The notes below the pieces were generated by a model. That model made no database searches, was not told the origin of the DNA, and saw only the letters and a list, made by a program, of their open reading frames with translations. From the NCBI GenBank assembly GCA_001179505.1, contig CDMY01000340.1, forward strand, positions 1 through 64,000: a stretch of DNA of 64,000 nucleotides. The letters are read 5' to 3'. The DNA is from Vitrella brassicaformis (lineage: Eukaryota; Sar; Vitrellaceae). How positions within the stretch are numbered: the stretch's first letter is position 1; each line of letters begins with the position of its first letter. Positions 1 through 11,382 of this stretch are shown here, piece after piece. The translations under genes were made by a program, and so were the position numbers.

Positions 1-190
1 CATCTCGGTGAGCCGCCATGTAGCTCAGTATCAGCACACGAAGTTTCCGCTTTCCAGGAGGGCATTTTCATGAAGTCCGTTACGCCATCCGCCATATGCG
101 ATTCGCGCACGGAGAAAAACTAGCCTAGAGCACTCCCCCAGCTGGTGCTTTTGGGGGGTCGTGAACGAAGAGAAGGGGGAAGGAAGCAGA

Positions 191-1255
191 ATGTCGTCAT
201 CGTCATACACGGCAGCACCAGCGTTCAGTCACGCCGACGAGGAGCCTCCCACCGTCAGATATTTCAAGGCGTGCGGCCGGTGGGGGATTCATGCTGCTCA
301 CGCCGTCGTCCGACCCGTCGCAGTACGGGCCACCTACATGGAAGCCAGAAGCAAAAGGTAGGTGAGGTGACACGGATGGGATGCACGCTGCAGGCAGTCC
401 AGTAGATAGAATAGATTGGTGGGTGTGTTTGTCTGTTGGTTGTGTGCAGGCAGGCGGGTCAGCTCAACACCCGGGAGAACGAGGCCGTGGACGACGTCGA
501 CGGCTGGCAGCCGTTCATCACCATGGGCATGGCACTGCGTAAGCATGAGGCTCGGGCAGATAGATGCGTCTGTGCCTGCCTGCCTGTCTACCTGGTGGGC
601 AGGCACCATGTGTGTTGTGTTTTGTGTGTGTCTTACCGTGATCATCATCCATCGGTTGGTTTGTGTGATTGCGTGTGCCCTCTCTCAGCGTGTCACTACT
701 GGTTCAGTCAATGGCTGCTGAAGAACTTCAAGCCCCTCACCAAAAAGAACCCGACGGAGTTCGCGATACCGCTCATCGACAAGAAGCAGGCGGCAGTCAT
801 TTTGGGCTTAGTAGGTACGGCACGCAGGCCGACTGCACCGCTACCAACGACGACAGACTGACAGACAAGAGCAGAGCAGACGATCTGTGTGTGTGTGTGT
901 GTGTCGGTTGTTTGCCTGTGTGTCTGTCTGTGTGTTCATCAGTTCCTCTGACGTTCATTTATGTGTCTGCATGTGGGTTGTGGCGTCGGAAGCTGGGCGA
1001 CATCTTCTTTGTGCCCAAGGGGATGCTCGCCAGCACATCCATCGGCGTCATGGAGCTCAGGGAAGAGTGAGTGACCAAGGGCACCCATACCAGACAGAGA
1101 GACCAGCAGAAGAGGCACACTGCCCGAGTGCGTGTGTGGATGGCTGGTGTGGTGTGGTGTGCAGCTACCGTAAGAGGGCGCCGCGTGACTACGAGAGGCT
1201 GAGGCGGATGTGCGACCCCTACTATGACCCTGCTGCTGAAGCAGATACTGAGTGA
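191..1255 (+). CDS. single-pass membrane protein of unknown function, five exons
   Basis: I do not recognise the family. Five exons join in phase with GT-AG borders: 191-357, 450-538, 689-814, 943-1066 and 1165-1255, giving 198 residues. ATG 191 is the first ATG in frame. One membrane helix lies near residues 125-145 and spans the exon 3/4 junction (VILGLVVPLTFIYVSACGLW). It is followed by the basic stretch RRK and a conserved-looking DIFFVPKGM segment. The C-terminus is rich in Arg and Tyr (RKRAPRDYERLRRM) and ends acidic. The N-terminus has no clear signal peptide but is Ala- and Arg-rich, so mitochondrial import is possible. A small membrane subunit of an organellar complex is one guess. 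The introns are TG-rich on the sense strand, as elsewhere in the window. Confidence 0.7.
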
Positions 1256-1818
1256 AAGGCTGACTGACACGACTGTTTGACTGACTGGCTGTCACACGAT
1301 GAGAGGACTGTAAATGTGCTGACTGACAAGCTTGATTCTCTGCGCATGATTGAGACTGGCGGGATGCGCATAACAGTGAGATAGATGTATGGTTGAGTCA
1401 CATGGGTTGATGTGATGGATCGATCAGTGAAGGGCTCAGTGGCACAACAAAGCCACTGCACTGCTCCACCCCACACACATGCAGGTCAGGTGTCCGATTC
1501 ACATCCACCCGAAGCAGGCATCAGACGACACACCACAGCACACGACACGGACACACGTAGATAGATGAGTCGGTCGCTCGTTGCATCCGCCGGCCCCGCC
1601 TCACCTATCGGCTCACAACTCAGTGCAGCTGTCAACCGGTGGATGAGATCCAGCAGTCCAATGCAGCGAGCGACCAGACCCAACACATGGAAGAATGAAT
1701 GAATCAAACCAGTGTCCGTCCGCACACCGCACCAGCCCCCACTGCGCTTCTCTGCTCGCGAGTGACCGACGGCCCTTCAAAATGCCCGTGTTGCGTGCGA
1801 GTGAGTCTGTCTGTGGGA
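1256..1818. other. convergent spacer, no gene seen
   Basis: This is the 3' spacer between the membrane-protein gene and RPS9, which converge here. It holds GACT/TGAC-type short repeats and no open frame with coding character. Confidence 0.6.
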
Positions 1819-2536
1819 TCACTCGTCGTCCTCCTCGTCGCCCCCACCGGCGCCCTTGGACTTCTCCTTGCGTCTGCGCACGCGTCCGGGTCTGCCGCCG
1901 CCGAATGGGCTGGTGAGCGCGAAGTCGATGTGCTTCTCGCTCTCGAGGTTGACCATGAAGGAGGGCACGTTGACGATCTGCTTGCCCACCCGGATGTGGC
2001 GCTGGCGGATGAGCACACGGGCGTGGTGGATGGACTTGGCCAGGCCCAGCTTGAACACCTTGGTCTGCAGCCGACGCTCCATGAACTTGGCAGTCGTCAA
2101 ACCCAACACGTAATCCAACTTCTGCTGACCCTCATCTGCACACACACAGAACAAACCACACACCACACCACGCCACACACGCAATGGTCAGTCACACCAG
2201 ACAGATCACCCCCCCTCTCCCTCTCGCGTGCATCGCGTGTGTGTGTGTGTGTGACATCCCTCCCTGTGTTCACTCACCGAGGAGTCCCATTCGCACCATC
2301 CGGCGCAGGAGGGCAGCTCCCTGGAACACGCGGATGGGGTCCTTCTCCTCGAGTGTGAGGAGGTGCCGTGCCGCCGCCCGCATCTTGGAGAGGGTGTACT
2401 GGACGCGCCACACCTCACGCTTGTTCTTCAGGCCGTACTCGCCGATGATCTTCATCTCGCTGTCCAACCGCTCCTTCTCGAACGGCCGCTTGGGCGTGTT
2501 CGCCACCTTTGAGTGCGTGCGGTAGCGCTTCGGCAT
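1819..2536 (-). CDS. RPS9: 40S ribosomal protein S9 (uS4)
   Basis: Structural protein of the small ribosomal subunit that binds 18S rRNA and assembles early. Two exons, 2536-2278 and 2135-1819, join within an Asp codon and give 191 residues, close to the usual 190-195. The N-terminus [20 protein letters not shown], the S4 RNA-binding stretch ([20 protein letters not shown] followed by [14 protein letters not shown]) and the near-terminal [17 protein letters not shown] are the family hallmarks. The tail is acidic after a Lys/Arg cluster. The single intron has a GTGAGT donor. The gene is head-to-head with the RGG/FoP-domain gene at 2815, and the 278-bp spacer probably drives both. Confidence 0.97.
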
Positions 2537-2814
2537 CTCGGCTCACAGATGGGGCACGCGAACGCGCGAGCAGTTTCAGCCTTGCGAGCTGACGCTTGCG
2601 AGCTTGAAGCAGCAAGGGTTATTCTCCGTGTTGTCGCGCTCCGTGCCTCAAGACAGCGTCACTGCATCGCATATAGGCATCGGCTTTACGAAGGTACAAG
2701 ATCCGCATCCGACCCCCTGACCCTCCCCTGAGCCCTCTTCCCTCCCTCTGTTGACGAACCTGCAGCCCTCATCGAGCTTAGCATCGAACCTTATTGGACC
2801 TCTCTGACGTCACT
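2537..2814. promoter_or_regulatory. divergent promoter, RPS9 / FoP-domain gene
   Basis: 278-bp spacer between two start codons facing away from each other. It contains TGCGAGCTTGAAGC at 2597-2610 and a related TTGCGAGCTGACGC just before it. The same 14-mer occurs in the CCDC174/thioesterase spacer. No TATA box was evident. Confidence 0.5.
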
Positions 2815-4038
2815 ATGGTGCGCGGAGGCGGCTACGGCGGCCGGAGCAACAGAGGTGTGTGGAAGCGACACAGCAGGGCGGGAGAGAGGGGAACAGCAGG
2901 CAGACACAGGCACGATGAGGGCACGCAGGCGGCGAGATGGGGCAGACAGGGCGAGACAGGCCATGAGACACGAGAGAGGGGACAGGGAGGAGGGAGGGGG
3001 AGGGGAGGAGAGGCTGCTATGCGGTGACTGAATGACGGCCACCTGCTGCGGCGAGCCCTTTCCCTCCATCCCATCCACCACACCTACACCCGCACACGCC
3101 ACGCCCAGCTTACCTATTTATCTGTCCATGACGCGGCTTGCTGACGGACACGACACCGCTCTCACGATGGATGCTCTCTTTGCCTGCCTGCCTTTCTGCT
3201 TTCTCTCTCTCTATTGGGTTGGTGGTGCTGCCTGGTGACATCGCATCGCGGCCTCCATTCCTTCCCTTCCCATCCCATCATCTATCTATCTCTATCACCT
3301 ACAGGCAGAGGAGGCGGCAGGGGAGGGCGCTCCGGTGGCGGCGGGTCGGGCGGCCAGCTCGGCATCAACCGCAGATCGGGGGGCGGCGGGGGAGGGTATT
3401 CGGGAGGAGGGCGCGGTGGCCGAGGATCGGGCTCCCGCAGCAGTGGGCGCATCATGAAGGGCGGCGGCAGCATGCGCATGGGGAGGGGCGGCCGCGGCAG
3501 TGGCGGGCGCGGGCGGGGTCGTGGGCGAGGCCGTGGACGTGGACGTGGACGCGGCGGCGAGAAGCCCGCTAACAAGGAGGACCTGGTGAGAGATTGACGG
3601 AGGGGGCGACGTTGACTCACTTGGTGTTTTGTGGTTGATGTGTGTGTGCTGGTTCAGGACGACCAGCTCGACAACTACATGTGCAGCCAGAGCAAGTGAG
3701 TCCGAACAGGAAGGAGCAGCACAACCAACACGCCACACACATGACCCCACACACATGCTATGCTGTCTTCGGTCTATCTGTGGATGGATGGATGTATGGT
3801 CAGGCTCAACGCCGATTTGGACAGCTACTGGAAGAAGGGCCAGAGCGGCTCGGCCGCCCCCGCGGGCGCCGAGGGCACCGGCGAGGCCGCACAGGACGGC
3901 GATGTCGCCATGGGAGAGGCCGGTACGCTTGTGCAATGCACACCACACCCACACCTGTGTACTTGTGTGTGTTATGCTGTGTGGTGTTGGGTGTTGATCT
4001 CACGTGTGTGTCCAGAGGGTGATGGAGCCGAGACCTAG
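2815..4038 (+). CDS. RGG-rich mRNA-export adaptor with FoP (CHTOP/ALYREF-type) C-terminal duplication
   Basis: Likely nuclear RNA-binding protein that couples mRNA to the TREX/NXF1 export route, or a PRMT1 target. Five exons (2815-2854, 3305-3585, 3658-3695, 3804-3922, 4016-4038) join in phase and give 166 residues. Residues about 14-105 are almost entirely Gly/Arg (RGG and GRGRGR runs) with one short GRIMKGGGSMRMGR island. The tail carries two copies of the duplicated FoP element: DLDDQLDNYM (exons 2-3) and LNADLDSYW (exon 4), separated by a short linker. There is no RRM, so it resembles CHTOP more than a full ALYREF. It ends with TAG, which shows that TAG is a true stop in this genome. Confidence 0.85.
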
Positions 4039-4727
4039 GCGCATACGGCGCACACACGACACCCATGACAGCTAGATAGACACACGTAGACATCCATCGC
4101 CTCGCCACCCACACATCCATCTGCATGACACATACTCACATGGACACATGCGACTGACTGCCCGGCCGTGGAGCTTTTTCAAGCCCCGACGATCGATGTG
4201 TAGAACGTTCTTCGCCTGCCTGCCTGCATCTGTGCACCTGTCTGCCTGCCTGCCTGCCTGCCTGGCTGACCGCCCTCTCCCCTCTCCCTAATTTGTCTCG
4301 CCCACAACATTGGCTGGGTTCATGATACGTGGATACTTGGCGTGGCCGAGTGACATGTGCATCGACTCGACTGACTAAGAGTATGGGTGACGGACGGAGT
4401 GATGATTGCTTCAATCAATCGCCTGATGGGTCAGTCACTGTCGCATTCGCATAGCAGAGGGCACACAGACACCAACCACAGCAGTCGACAATTCATTCTG
4501 GGGGAAAAGGAGAACAGTTAAACGGCACATTATGATGGAGCAAGACTGCGGCTCTCATTCGTGACATCCATCCATCCAAACCCACCCCCCAAGACCAGCA
4601 AGCGAAACAGAGCGAGGACAAATCGAACATCAGATAGATGCGTGGCTGAGACACGCAATGGCCAAGTGAGTGAGTGAGTGAGTGAGTCAGACACCCTCAA
4701 GATTCTCCCCCCATATCCATCCATCCA
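4039..4727. other. convergent spacer with microsatellites
   Basis: 3' spacer between the FoP-domain gene and the RING gene, which converge. It contains (CCTG)n near 4213-4265, (GAGT)n near 4668-4688 and CATCCATC tracts. No coding sequence is supported. Confidence 0.6.
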
Positions 4728-6177
4728 TCAGCACAGGCAGGGCAGGCTCATCTGCCGATGCAGCCGCCGTGAGCCCTGTGAGGGCTCTGAGGCTTCGTTC
4801 GACAGACCGTAGGAAACGGGCAGCGGCTGCATTGCTCGTGATGCTCGGCTGCTCGGCGTCATGCTCAGCCGCACCGTGCGCGACGACGACCCGAATCCGC
4901 CGCACATGCGGGGCACAAACATGAATGCGCACCGCGTGCAGGGAAACGAGGGGGACCTTGCCAGGGATGAGGATGAGCCGTCTCGTGGAGACAACAGATG
5001 GTCCTCCTCCTCTGCCGTGAGGGGCAGAATGGATCTCTTGCGCGGCGGACGAGACACACGGCTGATCACGGCCTGGGCTCCCACCATCAAGGCGGTACCC
5101 AGCCGTCTGCCGAGCCATTGGAGGGCGACGCGCAGCCACGTGAGGGCGACGATGATGGCATAGGGGAGGTGCCAGTCGAAGACGACCACCTCGTCGCTGA
5201 TTTCTCTCTTGCAGAACGGACAGAGAAGCGACGGAATCGGCGGACGCTCCCAAAACGATCTCTGTTGGTTGATGCCAGCCAGAGACACCCACAAACGAGC
5301 AGATACCTCACGTGTCTCATGTGTCTCATGTGTCTCTTCTCATTGCTGAACTCCCCAGTAAGGCGCACCTGACTGATGAATAAGAAACACTTGAGGTGGA
5401 TGGGATGGAGGCGGCAGGATGCGTGGCCCGTGGGGGGGATAACCTTGGTGTGCCACCAGCGGAACTCCATGAGGCAGATGGGGCAGTCGTCGGTCTCTAT
5501 CCGCTTGGATGGCGAGTAGGAGGGAGGAGTGGGCCGCTCGAAGGCCAGGAATGTGCAGCCGAGCAGATACAGGGGGCACAGCAGAGCTAAGGCAAACTGG
5601 AGATGGAACAGAGCATCCCACAACAGGAACGAACCCAGCCTGCACACAGAGACACGAAGGAAGAGACAGACACGTCAAGCAGACCCATCCCAGTCAGTAC
5701 TATGACATGGTCTGTCTGTGTGTGATTCTGTCCATTCAGCTGTGCCCTCACTCACAGCAAGAGATTCAAGGTCGTCACATCACAGTAGGGCCGTTTCCCG
5801 CCGTGTATCTCCTCCCTAGCCACCTCCTCCCAGGCCATCCAGTAGAGAAACCCAATCCCCTGAAGCCACACCGTGCACGCCGTCAGGAATATCAGCTGCG
5901 CCACAAACGCCCTCTGGAAGGCCGCCCCCGCCCTCTCGTCTGCTCTGGCCCTTGTCCTTCGCCACTCGTCAACAGCATCGAGAACACGCCTCAAGAGCAG
6001 AGCGATGGTTCCGGTGGAGAAGAAAATGCCAATGCTCGTGAGGTCACGGAGAAGGATGTCCCACGAGACGTCATCTGGCTGAAGAGGGGCAGCGGCTTCG
6101 GTGGGCGGAGGGGCGGGCAGGGTGAGGGAGTTGTGGGCCAGGTCATCAGAGAGGGTGTCTGTCGGGAACGTGTGCAT
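4728..6177 (-). CDS. multi-pass membrane RING-H2 E3 ubiquitin ligase
   Basis: Probable membrane-anchored ubiquitin ligase. Three exons, 6177-5756, 5639-5369 and 5261-4728, join in phase and give 408 residues. Hydrophobic segments lie around residues 45-65, 110-130 and 142-170, before the RING, and one follows it (LPYAIIVALTWLRVALQW). The RING-H2 is split by an intron: CPICLMEF, then CRLHPIHLKC in exon 2, then CPFCKRE in exon 3. This gives the C-C-C-H-H-C-C-C order of a C3H2C3 RING. The Ser-rich C-terminus (about 110 residues) is cytosolic and unrelated to anything I know. The N-terminal half faces a divergent partner 166 bp away. The substrate cannot be inferred. Confidence 0.85.
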
Positions 6178-6343
6178 GATGCAGAAGCGTTGGATCCGGC
6201 CCCGTTAGTCAATTCCAGCCCAACAGCTTCAATCAGTCCAACGGTGGCGAGATTTCGCGCAGAGAGAGACGGAGACGGCCTGAGGCCCTCAGTCTTTTTT
6301 TTTTGGAAGCCTAATCTTCCTTCTCTTCCGGTTCCTCTCCACC
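6178..6343. promoter_or_regulatory. divergent promoter, RING gene / coiled-coil locus
   Basis: 166-bp spacer between opposed start codons. It contains a T9 run at 6296-6304 just upstream of ATG 6344. Confidence 0.4.
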
Positions 6344-9300
6344 ATGAGCCCGACTCCCCGACCGCTGCTGGACGGGCTGCTCAGCCGCAATGGTCAGCAA
6401 CGGGGGAGGGGCGCTCTCTTGTTTGCCAGCGCTAGCGCCCACACGTTGCGAGGCGACCTTCTTCCTTGCGGCAGGTGGGTGAGTGAGGCAACGTGGAGGG
6501 GAGCTGGGAGAGGTGGAAAGTCTTTTGTTCATCAATTCGAGGGAGGACCTGTCCGCGACGATGCACACCGACCCAACCATGCTCTCAGTCGAGAGGCGGC
6601 TCAGCCAAGGCAACCAACGGCAGCGATTTGACCGGCAGTTCCTCGAGGCCCGCAAGAAGATGGAGCAGAAGGTGCTGCTGCATCTTGAAAGGTCAAGGAG
6701 ATGCCGCCGGGTAGGTGGGGGGTGGGTGGGTGCGCCAGCCACACACAGACAAACATTCAACTCTTGTAGTGACCATGTTCACCGCGACCTGCCCGCCAGC
6801 AGCCAAGCTCATCGACGCCACTCGCTCGGCGGACCCGGACATCAAGGTCAAGCTACCGCCGGAGGCAGGCGAAGAAGATGACAGTGCCGCCTTGTAGGAT
6901 CTTCAGCAGTACGACAAGGAGCACACATGGAAGAGACACCTGTTGGAGGTATGTGTCTGAACATGAGCCCTGCTCAATTTCAGCATCAACGCCCACGACC
7001 TATGTCGCCACATTTCCTGCACGTGAGGTGAAGAGCTAGGCTCATTGTGTCTGCTCCCTTTCTGTATGTCTGGCTGCCTGTTTCTGTCAGCGCATGTTGG
7101 GCCTCCTTGCGCCGGCTGAGGGTGAGCTGTTCCGCAGGTCGGCAAGGCGAGTCACATTTGAGTTCTCACTCTTCCAACGTCAGCTGTGTCCCATCTGTGC
7201 CGATTCCCACCCGTGTCTCCTCGCCCCAGATGCAGGCATCTCTCACATGCCATTGCCAGCCATACGTGGATGTTGACAACATGAGGACCCCGCGTGCTTC
7301 AGATACGTGAGGAAGCGGATCTGGAGCAGCTGGAGCTCATTGTGGATGTCGAGTTGGCATGCCCGTTTCCCTGGCTGCCTACAAAGACCCTCAAGGTACG
7401 ACACGGCACAAAACCTACACACACCCATCGCTTGATATTCCCTCTGTGTTCTCAGGATGTGTGGCGAGCGTACGACCATGTCAACCCCAACAACGCAGCG
7501 TTGTCGGCCACTCTGGCTGACGCCAAGGACCGACTCCAGGCCAAGGAGGTCACCATTCACATACACACACACACACACAGAAGAGGAGTATTCCATATGA
7601 CATTGACACCTCTGTTCCCTTCTATGCATCAGACGGTGAGCACTGCGGTGGTCAAGAGCCTCGTGGAGAGCCTGGAGGTAAGTATGTATGTCCCCCCACA
7701 CACCACAAGACCACCCTCCGCCCATGCATGTGGATGTGTGTGTGTGTAACCCATTTGCTCCCCTCGTCGACACAACGAAGTATGAGAACCGCGCTCGTCG
7801 TGCGGCCGAGTGAGCACGGAAGGCACTCACTTACTGAAGGGCCACACCGCAACACACGCATGGTGCATGGACGTGTTTGTGCGTCAGACGTGAGTCGGAG
7901 ATGTTGAAAGAGCAGCTGGAGAGGGAGACCAAGACCTGGAAGGAGACCAACCAGGTGTGCACATGCATACATTGTATAGATATATCCCCTGATAACTCAT
8001 CATCCGTGCTTGATCCGTGCTGACGTCCGTGTGCGCTTGGGCCTTGCTCCGTCAGACTATGGCATCCAAGGTCGCTCAAGTGGAGAGCGCGCTGCAGGAC
8101 TGCCGTCAACTCGAAGAGGTGCGTGTGTGGTCTTCCAGTATCTATCGAACTTGACCTCTTTCTGTCATGCATGTCATTTTTGCAGGCTTACCAGACCGAC
8201 GAGGAGATAACGCCTCAGAAGCCAAGTCGAGGAGGTAACTACCGAAGTGAGAAAGACAGACAGACAGACAGGCAGAGGCAGAAAGAATACACATGATGAT
8301 CGCCTGACACACACAGACAACATCCATCTTACATACCATACACAGCATCTTCTGCCGGTCTGTGTTGCTTTGTCTTTGGACGCACAGACCAAGAAGGAGT
8401 CGCACCACCGCGCCACTCAGAGCTGATAGTACACGCAGACACAGCACATTCATTTGTGTCTGTGTATGCAGGGGCTGCAGCGTCTGAAGGACACCGAGAT
8501 ACACCAACTGTGTAGAGAGCACCAGGAGGTAGGACGGCAAACAAGCAACACACACCAGAGAGAAAGGGAGAGACGGACGCTGACCGACCGATGGATGTGT
8601 GTGTGTGTGTGTGTGTTGGCTGAACGAACAGGTTGTCGATGCTAAGAACCGCGAGCTGGGGGCTGCTGGCACCAAGGTCATGCAGAAACAGCCGGTAGGC
8701 AGGCCAGCCCAGCTCTCACCCACACAGATAGATTATCTGCACACACATCCGTGCGTGACACACACGCACCCAATCGTGGGCGTATGTGTGTCGTCTCTAC
8801 CCAGGAGCTCGACGCCGCCATGAAGGAGCTCGACAGCCACACAGACGACAGACAGACAGACAGCAGAGAGACATGCAAACACTCGATGCCACCTTCCCGT
8901 CTCTGTGTGTGCGTCGTGTCTCCATCCCTCCCTGCAGAAGAACCAGCTTCAAGTGCGGCGACTCAAGGGCGAGCTGCAGGAGGTGAGCACCCATGGGTGT
9001 ACAGGGCGAATTTCTCTGTCTTTGCTGTCGCTGTATGTCAGGCTGATGCGACAGTGCGGCGTCTCGAGAATCGGTGTCAGCTACTTGAACTGGTCAAGGT
9101 GCGAATTGCGCGTCCTTATGCAATCAGGGAGACATATATAGTACGTCCTGCCTGCCTGATTGCATAAGGTACGTGCAGGACGGGCGCTATGCCATTTTGC
9201 CGCCGTTGGACTTGAACGTCCTCCAGAAGCAGTTCAAGGGCGACAGTAACGACACCAAGAAGATTCTAGTTGTGTGGCACCAACCGACACCAGCCCCAGC

Positions 9301-11382
9301 TACCTGTCAATCGCCAACCACGTGTCCAACATCGCCACCACTGCCCTTATCGTTGCCTTCAGATGGCTGGGCAAATGGTGTCGAGACTGCTGCGTCTGCC
9401 CTACACGGAGCAAGCCAGGCGAGCCGCGCAAGTGGTGGCAGCGAGTATTCTGCCCTCAATGTCCCAAGTGCTGCGACTGGTGTGCACTTCATCAACCCCT
9501 CGTATTCGCGATTCCGTCGATGCATTGCAAGACGGATGGTATGTAGGGGGGGAAGGGAAGGAACAGGCAGACCAAAACATAGCATGTGGCACACCCTCCT
9601 TCTCCCTCCCTCCCTCCCTCCCTCTGTCCCTGGCAGGACATGAAGGATTGCGGCCACCGATTCTGTGTAGGGTGCAAGGCGAGTCTAGGCATCGCAGCGG
9701 ACGTACGCAGACAGACAGACAGATAGACAAGACAGCCAGCGAAACAAGGCGAGGTTATGGGATCTCTCTTTCTTGTCCATCCATTCGCCCGTCTTTTTGT
9801 GTTCCTTAGGCTTCGATCGATGAGGTCCCCTGTACCATCTGCCAAGCATCCGAGGAATTCGACTGGAGGGCAGCAACCGACTTGGCTTTGGCCGACATCC
9901 ACAACTCGTACGGACGAGACGGCACGCACAGGACAACACACCACACCACACCACACCACACCACACAAGCCTTGCCTGCGTGCACACTGCGTCTCTGTCC
10001 CTCTGTCCCTCTGTTTGTGTGTGTGTGTGTGTGTGTGTGGCGCCTGTTTGCAGTTCTGAGATGGAGGGCATGTCACAGGAGGAGCGCAACGGCTTCATCG
10101 AGGAGATGATAAAGCAGTAGAGGTGAGGGACTGAGTGCCTGACCTTCACCACACACACACACACACACTCACCCACGGACGCACCCACACACATGTGGAT
10201 GACCAATGCGTGTGGGGTTTCTTCCCTGTCCATCATTCAGGCGGGCGTACGAGTCGCTGTCTCGTGGGGCCTCCCAGGCGTCGGCGTCGAGCCCATCGGA
10301 CACGGGCAATGGCGACTGGCCTGCCCTGCCCACTTCAGGCGGGGCGCAGGGAGGGGCGAGTGAGGCACACACCCACTGCTGCGGGTGGAGCATGCATGAC
10401 ACACGCCCTCTTCGCACGATTTGCTGCCTCTCTCTGTGTATGTGTCTGGTCAGGAAATTGTTTCTGCAGGGCGATCGGCGAGCCACACACAGACAAACAT
10501 CCACCACTTGTAGTGACCTGTCGTGATTGATGTGCAGGAGGGATTGGGAAGGAGATCCACAGGCGTCTGAGGTCGCTACTAAAAGACGTCGATGAGCTGC
10601 CGTTCGCCGTGCCCCAGCCGTCCGTGTATGCCGACATCAGACGCCGGATCGGCATCATCATCATGTGGTACGTGAGACACGGATAATGCAGCCCCGCTGA
10701 TCCATGCTGAGCGAGTGGATCAAGGTCTGTCTGTCTGTCCATGTGGCCTCCTTCCACCAGCCTGGACGAGCACGGCAAACCCCAAGGACAGCGGCAGCCC
10801 GTCCTCGACTCATACCACAGGGATGACCTCGCAACGGCACTCGAGCAGGCGGTACGCACGTATCCATCCATCAATCCATCCATCCATGGGATGCGCCGAA
10901 AAAAACTGACACCACTCTTTCAACATGTGTGTCAGGGTTTCATTGTGAGCAAGGAGCCCGAGCAGCCCGCAGCAGCCTGACAGCCAAGACGAGACACAGG
11001 ACACCAACAACGCTCCAGGGCAGGTCAGCCAAGCTGAGCTGAGCGGGGACAATGGATGGATGGATGGTTGAATGAATGGATGGATGTGTGTGTCTCTGTG
11101 GTGTCCAATTGGTGGTGTCAGGGCGTCACACAGGAGGACACACACGAGGAGGACAGCAGCACCACCCCCAGCAGCAGTCACGACCGCAGGAAGAGGCGCA
11201 ACGCCGTCACGCCCAAGCACTACCCCGAGACGCCAGACAACAAACGCCGCAGCACCGATGCAGAGGGAGACATCGACTCAGAAACAGATGGCGACGACTC
11301 TGATATGGTCATGGCTTGGGAGGCAGAGGGAGAGGAGGCGGAGCCATCTGTCAAGAGGCGCAAGTACATCCCTGTGGTGTAG
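6344..11382 (+). CDS. coiled-coil protein with RING-like half-site; model does not close, possibly a pseudogene
   Basis: A run of short exon-like pieces with GT-AG borders. The first joins in phase (6344-6474 to 6542-6710). From about 7300 to 9170, heptad-rich exons mostly keep phase 0, such as EEADLEQLELIVDVEL, RESEMLKEQLERETKTWKE and ADATVRRLENRCQLLELVK. Then comes a RING-like half-site, DCGHRFCVGC plus PCTIC (about 9640-9850); its N-terminal Cys pair is unclear. The tail is acidic and basic with KRRK near the end, stop TAG 11380-11382. Problems: TAG at 6895-6897 and 10118-10120 lie inside otherwise continuous frames, phases do not match around 6710/6770 and 9540/9640, and the exon near 8806 lacks a GT donor. 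A BRE1-like coiled-coil RING ligase is one reading; decay or assembly error is another. A TGA at 10978-10980 may be an alternative end. Confidence 0.45.
6738..6774 (+). repeat. 37-bp intronic repeat, copy 1
   Basis: Begins GCCACACACAGACAAACAT and ends CTTGTAGTGACC. It matches 10482-10518 at 34 of 37 positions. It sits at an apparent intron end. Confidence 0.7.
10482..10518 (+). repeat. 37-bp intronic repeat, copy 2
   Basis: Second copy of the element at 6738-6774, in another intron of the same locus, upstream of the TGTGCAG acceptor near 10540. Confidence 0.7.

Noticed and set aside
8187-8235. Frameshift at the 49-bp exon-like segment AYQTDEE
   Set aside because: Skipping this segment keeps the neighbouring coiled-coil exons in phase, so it is probably intron.
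10118-10120. TAG recoded as glutamine (alternative nuclear code)
   Set aside because: TAG is the natural end of the FoP-domain gene (4036-4038), the lipid-anchored disordered protein (26899-26901), the CCCH gene (50929-50931) and the CCDC174-like gene, so it is a normal stop.
10978-11382. Certain frameshift between GFIVSKEPEQ and the acidic C-terminal exon
   Set aside because: Use of the GTGAGC donor inside that exon joins it in phase to the last exon, so a frameshift is not required.
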